DNA from: Lachnospiraceae bacterium
GTDB taxonomy: Bacteria > Bacillota > Clostridia > Lachnospirales > Lachnospiraceae
Length of the DNA stretch: 19,714 bases
Assembly (NCBI GenBank): GCA_900772675.1
Contig: CAAGRM010000028.1
Coordinates: forward strand, 1-19,714
Direction: 5' to 3'
Part shown: positions 7,916-15,857 of the stretch, piece after piece
Numbering within the stretch: the stretch's first letter is position 1
How the letters are laid out: each line of letters opens with the position of its first letter
The notes under the pieces: generated by a model
What the model was told of the DNA's origin: nothing
The model's input: only the letters and a program-made list of their open reading frames with translations
The model's database searches: none
Position numbers and translations under genes: made by a program

Positions 7916-7944
7916 ATTATACCATACTTTTGGATGGTTGCCAA
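7916..7944 (-). promoter_or_regulatory. Strong sigma-A-type promoter of the SseB-domain gene
   Basis: TTGGCA (7939-7944), a 17-base spacer, and TATAAT (7916-7921) preceded by TG-G, an extended -10. The ATG follows about 60 bases downstream. The match is close enough to suggest constitutive expression. Confidence 0.85.
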
Positions 7945-7976
7945 AGGTTTTATTTTTATGTAAAAGTGGGGGGATT

Positions 7977-9275
7977 TCAGGCTTGTTTTGCGTTGGGGTA
8001 GATTTTTTCCATTCGGGTGTCGGGAAAACGGGTGTCGATGAGTTGTTCTATGGCGTTTGTTGCCGGTTTATTGTGGGCTCGCTGGTCGTAGCGGGTGAGG
8101 GCCAGAGTGGAGACGATGATGTTGGCGATCATAAATACGATCAGGATCCAGGTGATGATGGTTCCCTGTTTCATCGGGATTTTTTCGATCTGACCGGAGA
8201 TCAGGGGGTAGAGTTTTTTCAGCCATACGACAGCGGCGATTCCCCAGAAGAAGCAGTACAAGAGGTTGATACGGCCTCCGAGGTTGAAGGGGATGTCGCT
8301 GTAGTCCCAGAAGACTTTGCCAAAGACGATTTCGGTGAATACGCTGCAGAGGTATTCGTACGCGCCGCCGAGGAAGGTTCCGAAAGCGAACAGGAAGCCG
8401 TCGGAGCGGTTGCGGTAGTTGTAAAGGAACCAGGTGGCAAGGGCGATGGCGAGTCCCCAGACGATGCTGAACGGACCCCAGACAAGGCTGCTGCGGCTCA
8501 TCCAGACGCCTGCTGTGAGGCGGCAGAAGATGGTTTCGACAATATCACCCAAAAAAGCACCGATGATGAACAGCAGGATGATTTTGTAGAAGCTGCAGCC
8601 TTCAGCGAATACTTTTGATTTTTCCTGCTGTTTCGGAATTGGCCGGACGGACGGGTAGGCACGTTCGACACGGGCTTCCAGGTAGCGGTACAGGCGGACG
8701 GACAGACGTTTGGTGAAGGCATCGAGCTGATCGTTCATGGCTGTGATGCGCGGCAGCTTTTTGGTGATATGGTGCAAAACAGCATAGGAACCGATGGCAT
8801 CGACAGCGAGAAGTCCGAACAGGATCCACAGAGTGATATGTGCGATGCCGGACGGGATCAGGTGGAGAAGGATCAGACCAAGGTTATTTCCGACTTTCAG
8901 CGCCAGGACACCGAGCACGCCCCACAATACGGAATACTGGAGGCAGATGTAGCCGTCCATGTTCCATTTTTTGTCGGAGTAGTCCCACCATTTACCATGA
9001 CCGATGCGCTCCAGAACGTGGCCCGCGATCCATTCGGCGGCTGTTGCAATGATCATACAGCCGAGGAACAGAAATATGGGGCTGGACTGCAGTTCGTACA
9101 GGTAGCGGGTCATAACGACGGCTGTGATTCCGTAGATGGCGCACAGCGGGCCGTTTAAGAATCCTCGGTTTACCATATGTTTCTTTCGAACGGCTGCTAC
9201 TGCTGTTTCCAGAAGCCAGCCAAGGAAAGCGTAGAGGAAAAACAGACCGAGGTAGTCGTAGATTGTGTAGTTCAT
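7977..9275 (-). CDS. CmpB-type multi-pass membrane protein with two homologous halves, 432 aa
   Basis: This resembles the 'putative ABC-transporter type IV' family (PF06541, ABC_trans_CmpB), which is membrane-embedded and of unproven function. Residues 1-165 form one unit (LFFLYAFLGWLLETAV, NRGFLNGPLCAIYG, a WDYSDKKWNMDGYICL segment). After a charged linker (about 180-225, TKRLSVRLYRYLEARVE), a second unit follows (LLFIIGAFLGDIVETIF, VWGPFSIVWG, FWDYSDIPFNLGGRINL). The WDYSD-N-G-I/Y signature therefore occurs once per half, pointing to an internal duplication. Each half has four to five hydrophobic segments. The ATG at 9275 follows AGGAG by 6 bases. No ATPase partner lies beside it, so transport is not supported by context. 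Confidence 0.82.
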   Translation of the reverse strand: MNYTIYDYLGLFFLYAFLGWLLETAVAAVRKKHMVNRGFLNGPLCAIYGITAVVMTRYLYELQSSPIFLFLGCMIIATAAEWIAGHVLERIGHGKWWDYSDKKWNMDGYICLQYSVLWGVLGVLALKVGNNLGLILLHLIPSGIAHITLWILFGLLAVDAIGSYAVLHHITKKLPRITAMNDQLDAFTKRLSVRLYRYLEARVERAYPSVRPIPKQQEKSKVFAEGCSFYKIILLFIIGAFLGDIVETIFCRLTAGVWMSRSSLVWGPFSIVWGLAIALATWFLYNYRNRSDGFLFAFGTFLGGAYEYLCSVFTEIVFGKVFWDYSDIPFNLGGRINLLYCFFWGIAAVVWLKKLYPLISGQIEKIPMKQGTIITWILIVFMIANIIVSTLALTRYDQRAHNKPATNAIEQLIDTRFPDTRMEKIYPNAKQA

Positions 9276-9304
9276 CAGGATCTCCTTTTCTTTCTCATTC
9301 TTCT

Positions 9305-9341
9305 ATAGTGTATAAAAATACTTCTTCTTTTTATACACTAT
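9305..9341. promoter_or_regulatory. 14-bp perfect palindrome, probable operator of the CmpB gene
   Basis: atagtgtataaaaa (9305-9318) and its exact complement (9328-9341) are separated by 9 bases. The palindrome lies between the putative -10 (9362-9367) and the start codon at 9275, so a bound repressor would block transcription. The TAGTGTATA arms vaguely recall GntR/YtrA-type operators. As RNA it would also form an AU-rich hairpin, but no terminator U-tract follows. Confidence 0.65.
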
Positions 9342-9361
9342 TTGCAACCTGCTATTCTGCT

Positions 9362-9370
9362 ATTATATCA
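9362..9370 (-). promoter_or_regulatory. Extended -10 promoter element of the CmpB gene
   Basis: TGATATAAT read on the minus strand gives an extended -10 (TG-N-TATAAT). No good -35 lies at 17 bases, as is common for extended -10 promoters. It sits 21 bases upstream of the palindrome. Confidence 0.55.
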
Positions 9371-9420
9371 TAGCTTTTATACAAAGAAAGCAGTTTAAAA
9401 GAAGTTTATGCTTCCTTTTT

Positions 9421-9458
9421 TTAAGAAAAGAAGCCACACCCTTTTAGGGCATGGCCTC
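9421..9458 (-). terminator. Intrinsic terminator of the PFOR gene
   Basis: GAGGCCATGCCC (9447-9458) pairs with GGGTGTGGCTTC (9430-9441) over 12 positions, including three G-U pairs. The loop is short and TTTTCTT follows on the minus strand. It lies about 80 bases after the stop codon. Confidence 0.87.
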
Positions 9459-9535
9459 TTTCTTTTCTCAGGCGGCAGCAATACGTGCCACCCGAGGGTT
9501 TATGTTACAGGTTTGGAGTAATCCGAATGCAAGAA

Positions 9536-12500
9536 TTACTCTTCTGTGCCGTACAGCTTTACGAGTTTGTTCAGGTAAGTGTAACGGTCTTTTGCTTCCT
9601 GCTCGTTCTTGCCGAACAGTCTTTCTGCTTTCGCCGGGTTTGCACGTTTCAGAGAGTTGTAACGTACCTCGCCGTTCAGGAATTCCTGATAATCTCCTGA
9701 CGGAGCCTTGGAATCCAGTGTGAATGCGCTCTTGCCTTCTGCAGCGAGTGCCGGGTTGAAGCGGAAGCAATGCCAGTATCCGGTCTGAACAGCGAGCTGC
9801 TCCTCGGTCTGTGCTTTGCTCATACCTTTCTTGATACCATGGTTGATACACGGAGCGTAAGCGATAATGAGGGACGGTCCCGGATATGCCTCTGCCTCTG
9901 CGATTGCTTTGACTGCCTGATTGTAATCAGCGCCCATAGCGATCTGTGCTACGTATACATAGCCATAGCTCATTGCGATGCTTGCCATATCTTTCTTCTT
10001 GGTTTCTTTACCGCCTGCTGCGAACTGTGCAACTGCACCGGTCGGAGTAGCTTTGGAGGACTGTCCGCCTGTGTTGGAGTAAACCTCGGTATCGAATACC
10101 ATTACATTGATATCTTTTCCGCTGGCAAGTACGTGGTCTACGCCGCCGAATCCGATATCGTAAGCCCATCCGTCACCACCGAAGATCCACTGGGATTTCT
10201 TAGCGAGGAAGTCTTTGTTCTTCACGATTTCTCTGCAGGTATCGCAGTCAGCATCTTTGATTGCTTCTACGAGTTTATCGGTTGCGGTTCCGTTGGTTGC
10301 GCCGCAGTCAAAGGTATCCAGATACTCTTTGCATGCTGCTTTTACTTCTTCCGGAGCTTTCTCAGAGTTCATAACAGCTTCAACTTTGGCTTTCAGGCCG
10401 CCGCGGATTGCCCTCTGAGCAAGAAGCATACCATAACCGAACTCTGCGTTGTCCTCGAACAGGGAGTTGGACCATGCCGGGCCCTGTCCTTTCTCGTTTA
10501 CGGTGTAAGGAGTGGACGGTGAGGAGTTGCCCCAGATAGAAGAGCATCCTGTTGCGTTTGCGATGTACATTCTGTCACCAAACAGCTGGGTGATCAGTTT
10601 TGCGTAAGGAGTCTCGCCACAGCCTGCGCATGCGCCGGAGAACTCAAGCAGCGGTTTCTTGAACTGGCTGCCCTTTACGGTATTCTCTTTGAATTTTGCT
10701 ACAACGTCTGTCTTCTCCGGAAGAGCTGCTGCATAATCGAAGTATTTCTGCTCTGCTTCGTGTGCTGCAAGGCTTTCCATAGCCAGCGCTTTCACACCCT
10801 TCTTGCCCGGGCATACGTTTGCACAGGAACCACATCCGGTACAGTCAAGCTGGGAAATAGCCATTGTGAAGGTGTAGTCCGGCATACCGGTCATCGGCAT
10901 GGTCTGAATGCCTTCCGGAGCTGCTGCTGCTTCTTCTGCGGTCATGGCAACCGGACGGATAACAGCGTGCGGGCAGACGAAGGAACATCTGTTACACTGG
11001 ATACAGTTTTCCGGATTCCATACCGGTACGTTTACGGCGATACCACGTTTCTCGTATGCGGATGTGCCGGACGGAGTTGTTCCGTCTACGTAGTCTGTGA
11101 ATGCGGATACAGGCAGGTTGTTTCCTTCCTGGGAAGTTACTTTTGCCTGGATGGTATTTACGAATTTAACAGCGTCAGCGCGGCCGCTCTCTGCATGAGT
11201 TGTGGTCAGACCTTCGTCTGCTGCATTTTTCCAGCTTTCCGGAACTGCAACTTCTTTGATCTGTTTTGCACCCTCATCGATTGCTGCCCAGTTCTTTGCT
11301 ACGACATCATCACCTTTACGGCCATAGGTAGCTTTTGCTGCTGCTTTCATGAGTTCGATGGCTTTTTCTTCCGGAATGATCTTCGCAAGCTTGAAGAATG
11401 CAGACTGAAGAATGGTGTTGATACGGGTCGGTCCCATGCCGGTCTCGATACCGATCTTAACGCCGTCGATCACATAGAATTTAATGTTGTGGTTTGCGAT
11501 GAATGCTTTTACCTGTCCCGGCAGATGCTCTTCCAGGCCTGCTTCATCCCATGGGCAGTTCAGAAGGAAGGTTCCTCCGTCTACCAGCTCTTCTACCATG
11601 TGATATTTGTTCACATAGGAAGGATTGTGGCATGCAACAAAGTTTGCTTTGTGGATCAGGTATGTAGATTTGATCGGTTTCTTTCCGAAACGCAGGTGAG
11701 ACATGGTTACACCGCCGGACTTCTTGGAGTCATAGTCGAAGTAAGCCTGTGCGTACATGTCTGTGTTGTCACCGATGATCTTGATGGAGTTCTTGTTTGC
11801 ACCTACGGTACCGTCTGCGCCAAGTCCCCAGAATTTGCAGTTGATGGTTCCTTCCGGAGTTGTTACCAGAGGAGCGCCAACCGGCAGAGACAGATTGGTA
11901 ACATCGTCTACGATACCAATGGTAAATCTCTGTTTCTCTGTATTTTCATATACAGCAACGATCTGAGCCGGTGTGGTGTCCTTGGAACCAAGTCCGTAAC
12001 GGCCTGTGAATACCGGTGTGCTCTCGAATTTGCTGCCTTTTAATGCTGCTACTACGTCCAGGTACAGAGGCTCGCCAAGAGATCCCGGCTCTTTTGTTCT
12101 GTCCAGAACGGAAATCTGTTTTACAGTCTCCGGAATTGCATTGATGAGTGCTTCTGCGGAGAACGGACGGTACAGACGTACCTTTACAACGCCGACTTTC
12201 TTGCCTGCTGCTACGAGGTAATCGATGGTCTCCTCGATGGTATCGCAGACAGAACCCATAGCGATGATTACGTGCTCAGCGTCTGCTGCTCCATAGTAGT
12301 TGAACAGTTTGTAATCGGTTCCGATTTTCTCGTTTACTTTGTCCATGTACTCCTGTACGATTGCCGGAAGAGCATCGTAGTACGGGTTACATGCTTCTCT
12401 TGCCTGGAAGAAGATATCCGGGTTCTGTGCGGATCCTCTCTGGCACGGATGGTTCGGGTTCAGGGCATGTTTACGGAATGCATCTACTGCATCCATATCT

Positions 12501-13084
12501 ACCATGTCTTTCAGATCTTCGTAATCCCATGTCTCGATTTTCTGAATCTCGTGGGAGGTACGGAATCCGTCGAAGAAGTTGATAAATGGAACTTTGCCTT
12601 TCAGTGCTGCACAGTGTGCAACTGGTGTCAGGTCCATAACCTCCTGTACGCTGGACTCACAGAGCATTGCTACTCCGGTCTGACGACAGGCGTAAACGTC
12701 TGAATGATCTCCGAAGATGGAAAGTGCGTGGCTTGCAAGGGCACGAGCGGATACGTTGAATACGCCCGGGAGCTGCTCGCCGGCAATTTTATAAAGGTTC
12801 GGGATCATAAGAAGAAGTCCCTGGGATGCGGTGTAGGTTGTGGTAAGAGCTCCGGCTGCCAGTGATCCGTGTACTGCACCTGCTGCTCCTGCCTCAGACT
12901 GCATCTCAGTTACCTGAACTTCCTGTCCGAAAATGTTCTTTCTTCCCTGGGTTGCCCACTCATCGGTATGCTCCGCCATAACGGATGAAGGGGTAATTGG
13001 GTAAATAGCTGCTACGTCGGTATACGCATAAGACGCATGTGCTGCAGCCTGGTTACCATCCATGGTTTTCATCTTTCTAGCCAT
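9536..13084 (-). CDS. nifJ: Pyruvate:ferredoxin (flavodoxin) oxidoreductase, single-chain, 1182 aa
   Basis: It converts pyruvate and CoA to acetyl-CoA and CO2 while reducing ferredoxin, the central oxidative step of fermenting anaerobes. Domains in order: pyrimidine-binding domain I (YPITPSSVMAEH, about 28-39); domains II-III (LYRPFSAEAL about 304; gamma part FWGLGADGTVGANKNSIKI about 418); a two-cluster ferredoxin domain with C694/697/700/704 (CIQCNRCSFVC) and C748/751/754/758 (CTGCGSCANVC); and the TPP domain with CAGCGE (about 818) and ATGCSS (about 847) for the proximal cluster, GDGWAYDIG (about 970) and VYSNTGGQ. The length fits the homodimeric enzyme. The ATG at 13084 follows AAGGAGG. 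It is monocistronic between terminators. Confidence 0.97.
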   Translation of the reverse strand: MARKMKTMDGNQAAAHASYAYTDVAAIYPITPSSVMAEHTDEWATQGRKNIFGQEVQVTEMQSEAGAAGAVHGSLAAGALTTTYTASQGLLLMIPNLYKIAGEQLPGVFNVSARALASHALSIFGDHSDVYACRQTGVAMLCESSVQEVMDLTPVAHCAALKGKVPFINFFDGFRTSHEIQKIETWDYEDLKDMVDMDAVDAFRKHALNPNHPCQRGSAQNPDIFFQAREACNPYYDALPAIVQEYMDKVNEKIGTDYKLFNYYGAADAEHVIIAMGSVCDTIEETIDYLVAAGKKVGVVKVRLYRPFSAEALINAIPETVKQISVLDRTKEPGSLGEPLYLDVVAALKGSKFESTPVFTGRYGLGSKDTTPAQIVAVYENTEKQRFTIGIVDDVTNLSLPVGAPLVTTPEGTINCKFWGLGADGTVGANKNSIKIIGDNTDMYAQAYFDYDSKKSGGVTMSHLRFGKKPIKSTYLIHKANFVACHNPSYVNKYHMVEELVDGGTFLLNCPWDEAGLEEHLPGQVKAFIANHNIKFYVIDGVKIGIETGMGPTRINTILQSAFFKLAKIIPEEKAIELMKAAAKATYGRKGDDVVAKNWAAIDEGAKQIKEVAVPESWKNAADEGLTTTHAESGRADAVKFVNTIQAKVTSQEGNNLPVSAFTDYVDGTTPSGTSAYEKRGIAVNVPVWNPENCIQCNRCSFVCPHAVIRPVAMTAEEAAAAPEGIQTMPMTGMPDYTFTMAISQLDCTGCGSCANVCPGKKGVKALAMESLAAHEAEQKYFDYAAALPEKTDVVAKFKENTVKGSQFKKPLLEFSGACAGCGETPYAKLITQLFGDRMYIANATGCSSIWGNSSPSTPYTVNEKGQGPAWSNSLFEDNAEFGYGMLLAQRAIRGGLKAKVEAVMNSEKAPEEVKAACKEYLDTFDCGATNGTATDKLVEAIKDADCDTCREIVKNKDFLAKKSQWIFGGDGWAYDIGFGGVDHVLASGKDINVMVFDTEVYSNTGGQSSKATPTGAVAQFAAGGKETKKKDMASIAMSYGYVYVAQIAMGADYNQAVKAIAEAEAYPGPSLIIAYAPCINHGIKKGMSKAQTEEQLAVQTGYWHCFRFNPALAAEGKSAFTLDSKAPSGDYQEFLNGEVRYNSLKRANPAKAERLFGKNEQEAKDRYTYLNKLVKLYGTEE

Positions 13085-13225
13085 TTGATTTTATCCTCCT
13101 TAAAAAATGATGACCAAAAATTACTTTGGCTTTTCTCAGGTTGGTGTTCTGCCGGGTTTCGGTTGCCTCCGCGCTTCGAAAAACCCGGATAAGGGCATGA
13201 CAATGCCACTATGTCCAGTATTTGA
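13085..13225 (-). promoter_or_regulatory. Structured 5' leader of the PFOR gene
   Basis: From the likely transcription start near 13219, the leader is about 135 nt and contains two stems. GGCAT-TGTC-ATGCC lies at 13194-13207. A longer stem, CCGGGTTT (13181-13188) with AAACCCGG (13152-13159), closes a 21-base GC-rich loop. A strong SD (AAGGAGG) lies just before the ATG. No U-run follows the second stem. I recognise no known riboswitch; the stems may stabilise the mRNA or bind a regulator. Confidence 0.55.
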
Positions 13226-13254
13226 ATTATAACACCGTTTGGTAATTCTGTCCA
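13226..13254 (-). promoter_or_regulatory. Sigma-A-type promoter of the PFOR gene
   Basis: TGGACA (13249-13254), a 17-base spacer, and TATAAT (13226-13231). The match is five of six at -35 and six of six at -10, fitting a highly expressed gene. Confidence 0.82.
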
Positions 13255-13293
13255 GATTTTCTGTAGTTGTTCCGTGAAAAATACAAGTTTTTT

Positions 13294-13313
13294 ACAATAT
13301 ATGGTAATATTGT
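13294..13313. promoter_or_regulatory. Palindrome upstream of the PFOR promoter
   Basis: ACAATAT - 6 bases - ATATTGT is a perfect 7-bp inverted repeat, about 40 bases upstream of the -35. It does not match the Clostridial Rex consensus (TTGTTAA-N4-TTAACAA). It may be an activator site or chance AT symmetry. Confidence 0.35.
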
Positions 13314-13329
13314 TCTGCATCTTTCGGAC

Positions 13330-13381
13330 AAAAAACAAGGAACGGTCCGCATGTTTTTTCGTCTTCCGCGGACAGTTCCTT
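13330..13381 (-). terminator. Intrinsic terminator of the yqeY-ABC-F operon
   Basis: AAGGAACTGTCCGC (13368-13381 on the minus strand) pairs with GCGGACCGTTCCTT (13337-13350), 13 of 14 pairs, with a 17-base loop. GTTTTTT follows at 13330-13336. It begins 8 bases after the ABC-F stop codon. Confidence 0.93.
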
Positions 13382-13388
13382 TGCTTTT

Positions 13389-15248
13389 TTATTTCTGATT
13401 CTGCTCCTCAATCCGTTCGGCGAGGTCGGTCAGGTAGACCCAGCGCTCGGTTTTTTCTTCGAGAGCGGCTTCTGTTTCTTCTTTTTGTGCCATCAGCTCG
13501 GCGAGCTTTGCGGAGTTGGTGGCGTTTTTCATCATCTGGTCGTCGATGGATGCTATTTTTTCTTCCAGTGCGGCGATATCATCGTCAATGGTTTCGTACT
13601 CGCGCTGTTCCTTAAAGGTAAATTTCAGGCGGATCGGACGGTTCTGCTTCCAGTCGTTGTTTTTTTCTTTTCCGGAAGCTGCATCCGTGGCGATACCTGT
13701 ATCTTTTTTTCCTGTCCCGGCTGCGGATACAGCTGTTTTTGCCATTGCTGTTTGAGCAGCTTTCTCCGGAAGTTTGCCAAAACGGCGTTCTTTTGCCTCG
13801 AGGTAATCGGTATAGCCGCCTTCATACTGCAAAAGATTCCCGTTTCCATCAAATTCGAAAATCCGGTCCACGACGTTGTCGAGGAAATAGCGGTCATGGG
13901 AAACGGTGATCACAATGCCGACAAATGTGTTCAGGAAATCCTCGAGCACGGTCAGCGTCGGGATATCCACATTGTTGGACGGCTCGTCGAGGATCAGGAC
14001 ATTGGCTCCGCTGACCAGGACTGACAAAAGATACAGACGGCGTTTTTCGCCGCCCGAGAGCTTGGAAATCGGGGTATACTGCATATCCGGAGTAAACAGG
14101 AAGCGTTCGAGCATCTGGGATGCGCTGATGCGTCCGTCACGGGTCTGCACATACTCGGCAATGTCTTTGACGTAGTCAATGACGCGCTGGTTTGTGTCCA
14201 TATCCGGCTCTTCCTGGGCCAGATAGCCGATGCGGATGGTATCACCGATTTCGATGGTTCCCGCATCCGGCAGAACCTCGCCGGTGATCATGCGAAGCAT
14301 GGTGGATTTTCCGCAGCCGTTCGGCCCGATGATACCAACACTCTGGTTGCGGAGGAAGATGTATTCAAAATCCTTCATCAGTGTTTTGTCGCCGAAGGCT
14401 TTGCTGACGCTGTGGAATTCAATCGTTTTCTTTCCCATGCGGGTCTCGACCGCATCCATCTCTACGACAGCGTCCGCAGTCGGTGCGGTGCCGTTTTTGA
14501 GTGCTTCAAGGCGTTCCAGGCGGGCGCGCTGTTTTGTGCTTCTGGCGCGGCAGCCGCGTTTGGCCCATTCGAGCTCCATGCGCAGGATGCTCCGGCGTTT
14601 CCGCTCGGAAGCGAGCTCCATTTCCTCACGCTCGGCTTTCAGTTCCAGAAAGCGGGAATAGTTGGAATCGTAGCTGTACATTTTTCCGTGGCTGATTTCG
14701 AGGATGCGGTTTGACACTTTATCCAGGAAATAACGGTCATGAGTGACCATAAAGACGGTTCCGCGGTAATTTTTCAGATAATCCTCGAGCCAGGAGAGCA
14801 TTTCGTTGTCAAGATGGTTGGTCGGCTCGTCGAGGATCAGGACATCAAAATCGGACGCAAGCACTTTTGCCAGGGCAACTTTGCGGCGCTGGCCGCCCGA
14901 GAGCGTATCGAGTTTTGCGCCGTATTCGGTAATGCCAAGCTGCATAAGGTTACTCTGCACCTGCCAGTCCTCCTCATCGCCGGAAAGGGCATAGGACAGC
15001 ACGGTGGCATCCTTCGGGAATTCCGGTGTCTGCGGCAGGTAGGCCATTTTGAGGTTGTTCTGGCGGATAATCTGGCCGGAATCCGGTGTTTCTTCTCCCG
15101 CTACCATGCGCAGCAGCGTGGATTTTCCGGTTCCGTTGATTCCGACGATACCGACCTTGTCGCCTTCCTGCAGACCGAAGGAGGCATCGTCAAAAATCAG
15201 CTTATCGCCGAACAGTTTGCTGATGTGTTCGATGTTGATGATATTCAT
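13389..15248 (-). CDS. ABC-F family ATPase (Uup-like), 619 aa
   Basis: A soluble twin-ATPase without membrane domains; ABC-F proteins act on the ribosome. The first ATPase has GINGTGKST (about 36-44), LSGGQ (about 117) and LILDEPTNHLD. A charged linker follows (LKAEREEMELASERKRRSI, then RARSTKQRARLERLEALK). The second ATPase has GPNGCGKST (about 318), LSGGEKRR and LILDEPSNNVD; the common form is DEPTNDLD/HLD. The C-terminal part is a basic linker plus a coiled coil (AALEEKIASIDDQMM, LAELMAQKEETEAALEEK), as in Uup. I start at the ATG at 15248, which overlaps the yqeY stop as ATGA; a GTG at 15254 is the alternative. No good SD is seen, so translational coupling is likely. An antibiotic-resistance role is not indicated. 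Confidence 0.92.
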   Translation of the reverse strand: MNIINIEHISKLFGDKLIFDDASFGLQEGDKVGIVGINGTGKSTLLRMVAGEETPDSGQIIRQNNLKMAYLPQTPEFPKDATVLSYALSGDEEDWQVQSNLMQLGITEYGAKLDTLSGGQRRKVALAKVLASDFDVLILDEPTNHLDNEMLSWLEDYLKNYRGTVFMVTHDRYFLDKVSNRILEISHGKMYSYDSNYSRFLELKAEREEMELASERKRRSILRMELEWAKRGCRARSTKQRARLERLEALKNGTAPTADAVVEMDAVETRMGKKTIEFHSVSKAFGDKTLMKDFEYIFLRNQSVGIIGPNGCGKSTMLRMITGEVLPDAGTIEIGDTIRIGYLAQEEPDMDTNQRVIDYVKDIAEYVQTRDGRISASQMLERFLFTPDMQYTPISKLSGGEKRRLYLLSVLVSGANVLILDEPSNNVDIPTLTVLEDFLNTFVGIVITVSHDRYFLDNVVDRIFEFDGNGNLLQYEGGYTDYLEAKERRFGKLPEKAAQTAMAKTAVSAAGTGKKDTGIATDAASGKEKNNDWKQNRPIRLKFTFKEQREYETIDDDIAALEEKIASIDDQMMKNATNSAKLAELMAQKEETEAALEEKTERWVYLTDLAERIEEQNQK

Positions 15249-15682
15249 TTGCACAATTCTGCAACGGTCTGGTTAATCACCTTTCCGTCTGCTTTACCTT
15301 TCATATCTGCCATAACGGCTTTCATAATCGCGCCTTTGTTTTTGGTTGCCAGCACGTCTGCGAATTTTTCCTGAATGTAGGCCCTGACTTCGTCTGCACT
15401 CATCTGTTTCGGTGCGTATTCGCTGATCACATCATAGCGGAACTGATACTCTGCTTTTAAATCCTCGCGGGATGCCGGGCAGGTGTCGATCTGCTCTTTT
15501 ACGGTTTTCAGCTCTTTTAAAATCACGCGGTCTACGAGCTCCGGTTTGATGTCATCGCGGCAGCCCTCGTCAATAGCAACCTTCTTGGCTGCGGAGATCA
15601 GGGAAGAGATGGCCTCTTTTCTTGCTTTGTCTTTGGCTTTCATTGCTGCTATCATATCACTTCTTAAGGTTTCTAATTCCAT
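15245..15682 (-). CDS. yqeY: GatB/YqeY-domain protein, 145 aa
   Basis: This small helical protein shares its fold with the tRNA-binding tail of the amidotransferase subunit GatB, but the exact role of stand-alone YqeY is unsettled. Family marks include LRSDMIAAMKAKD at the start, DEVRAYIQEKF in the middle, and KNKGAIMKAVMADMKGKADGKVIN near the end, all typical of YqeY. The length of 145-150 is normal. I chose the ATG at 15682 because AGGAGG lies just upstream; an upstream in-frame start at 15745 would add 21 residues lying in repeat DNA. Its stop overlaps the next ATG by four bases (ATGA), tying it to the ABC-F gene. Confidence 0.93.
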   Translation of the reverse strand: MELETLRSDMIAAMKAKDKARKEAISSLISAAKKVAIDEGCRDDIKPELVDRVILKELKTVKEQIDTCPASREDLKAEYQFRYDVISEYAPKQMSADEVRAYIQEKFADVLATKNKGAIMKAVMADMKGKADGKVINQTVAELCK

Positions 15683-15738
15683 TTTTTGCTTCCTCCTGAT
15701 ATTCTTTTTTATTGTTGTTTTGAATGCAGTCTGAGCTG

Positions 15739-15804
15739 TTTTCAAATACGCTCAGAGCGCGTCTGAAAAAGGCTTTTCGTGAGTTGCTGTTTCAAATACG
15801 CTCT
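15739..15804. repeat. REP-like palindromic repeat cluster upstream of yqeY
   Basis: Three related 15-base arms lie here: tttcaaatacgctct (15790-15804), agagcgcgtctgaaa (15754-15768, inverted) and ttttcaaatacgctc (15739-15753). Adjacent arms can pair with 12 of 15 matches plus G-U pairs. The same motif, TTTCARAYACGCTC, stands after era at 2749-2763. All copies are intergenic. A 66-codon open frame across this cluster has no SD and overlaps the preceding gene; I do not call it. Confidence 0.7.
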
Positions 15805-15806
15805 AA

Positions 15807-15835
15807 AGTATATCACTTCTTTTTCCGCTTTTCCA
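15807..15835 (-). promoter_or_regulatory. Promoter of the yqeY-ABC-F operon
   Basis: TGGAAA (15830-15835), a 17-base spacer, and TATACT (15807-15812) with TG-A before it (extended -10). The start would place the palindromic repeat cluster inside the 5' UTR, about 120 bases before the yqeY ATG. Confidence 0.65.
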
Positions 15836-15857
15836 GTCACTTTGTCGTATAGCGTTC

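Noticed and set aside
7922..7976. Terminator for the CmpB gene before the SseB promoter
   Set aside because: CCTTTGG and CCAAAAG pair imperfectly and the sequence overlaps the -35 region; no U-run follows.
9276..9460. CRISPR repeat or phage attachment site around the 9305-9341 palindrome
   Set aside because: There is only one palindrome, with no spacer array, no integrase and no tRNA nearby.
10760..12043. Long plus-strand open frame (427 codons) opposite the PFOR gene
   Set aside because: It is antisense to a clearly coding gene, is extremely rich in Cys and Phe, resembles no family and has no ribosome binding site; it is a shadow of biased codon use.
13267..13288. Rex-type operator upstream of nifJ
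   Set aside because: The stretch starts TTGT and ends ACAA, but the inner bases do not fit the palindromic consensus.
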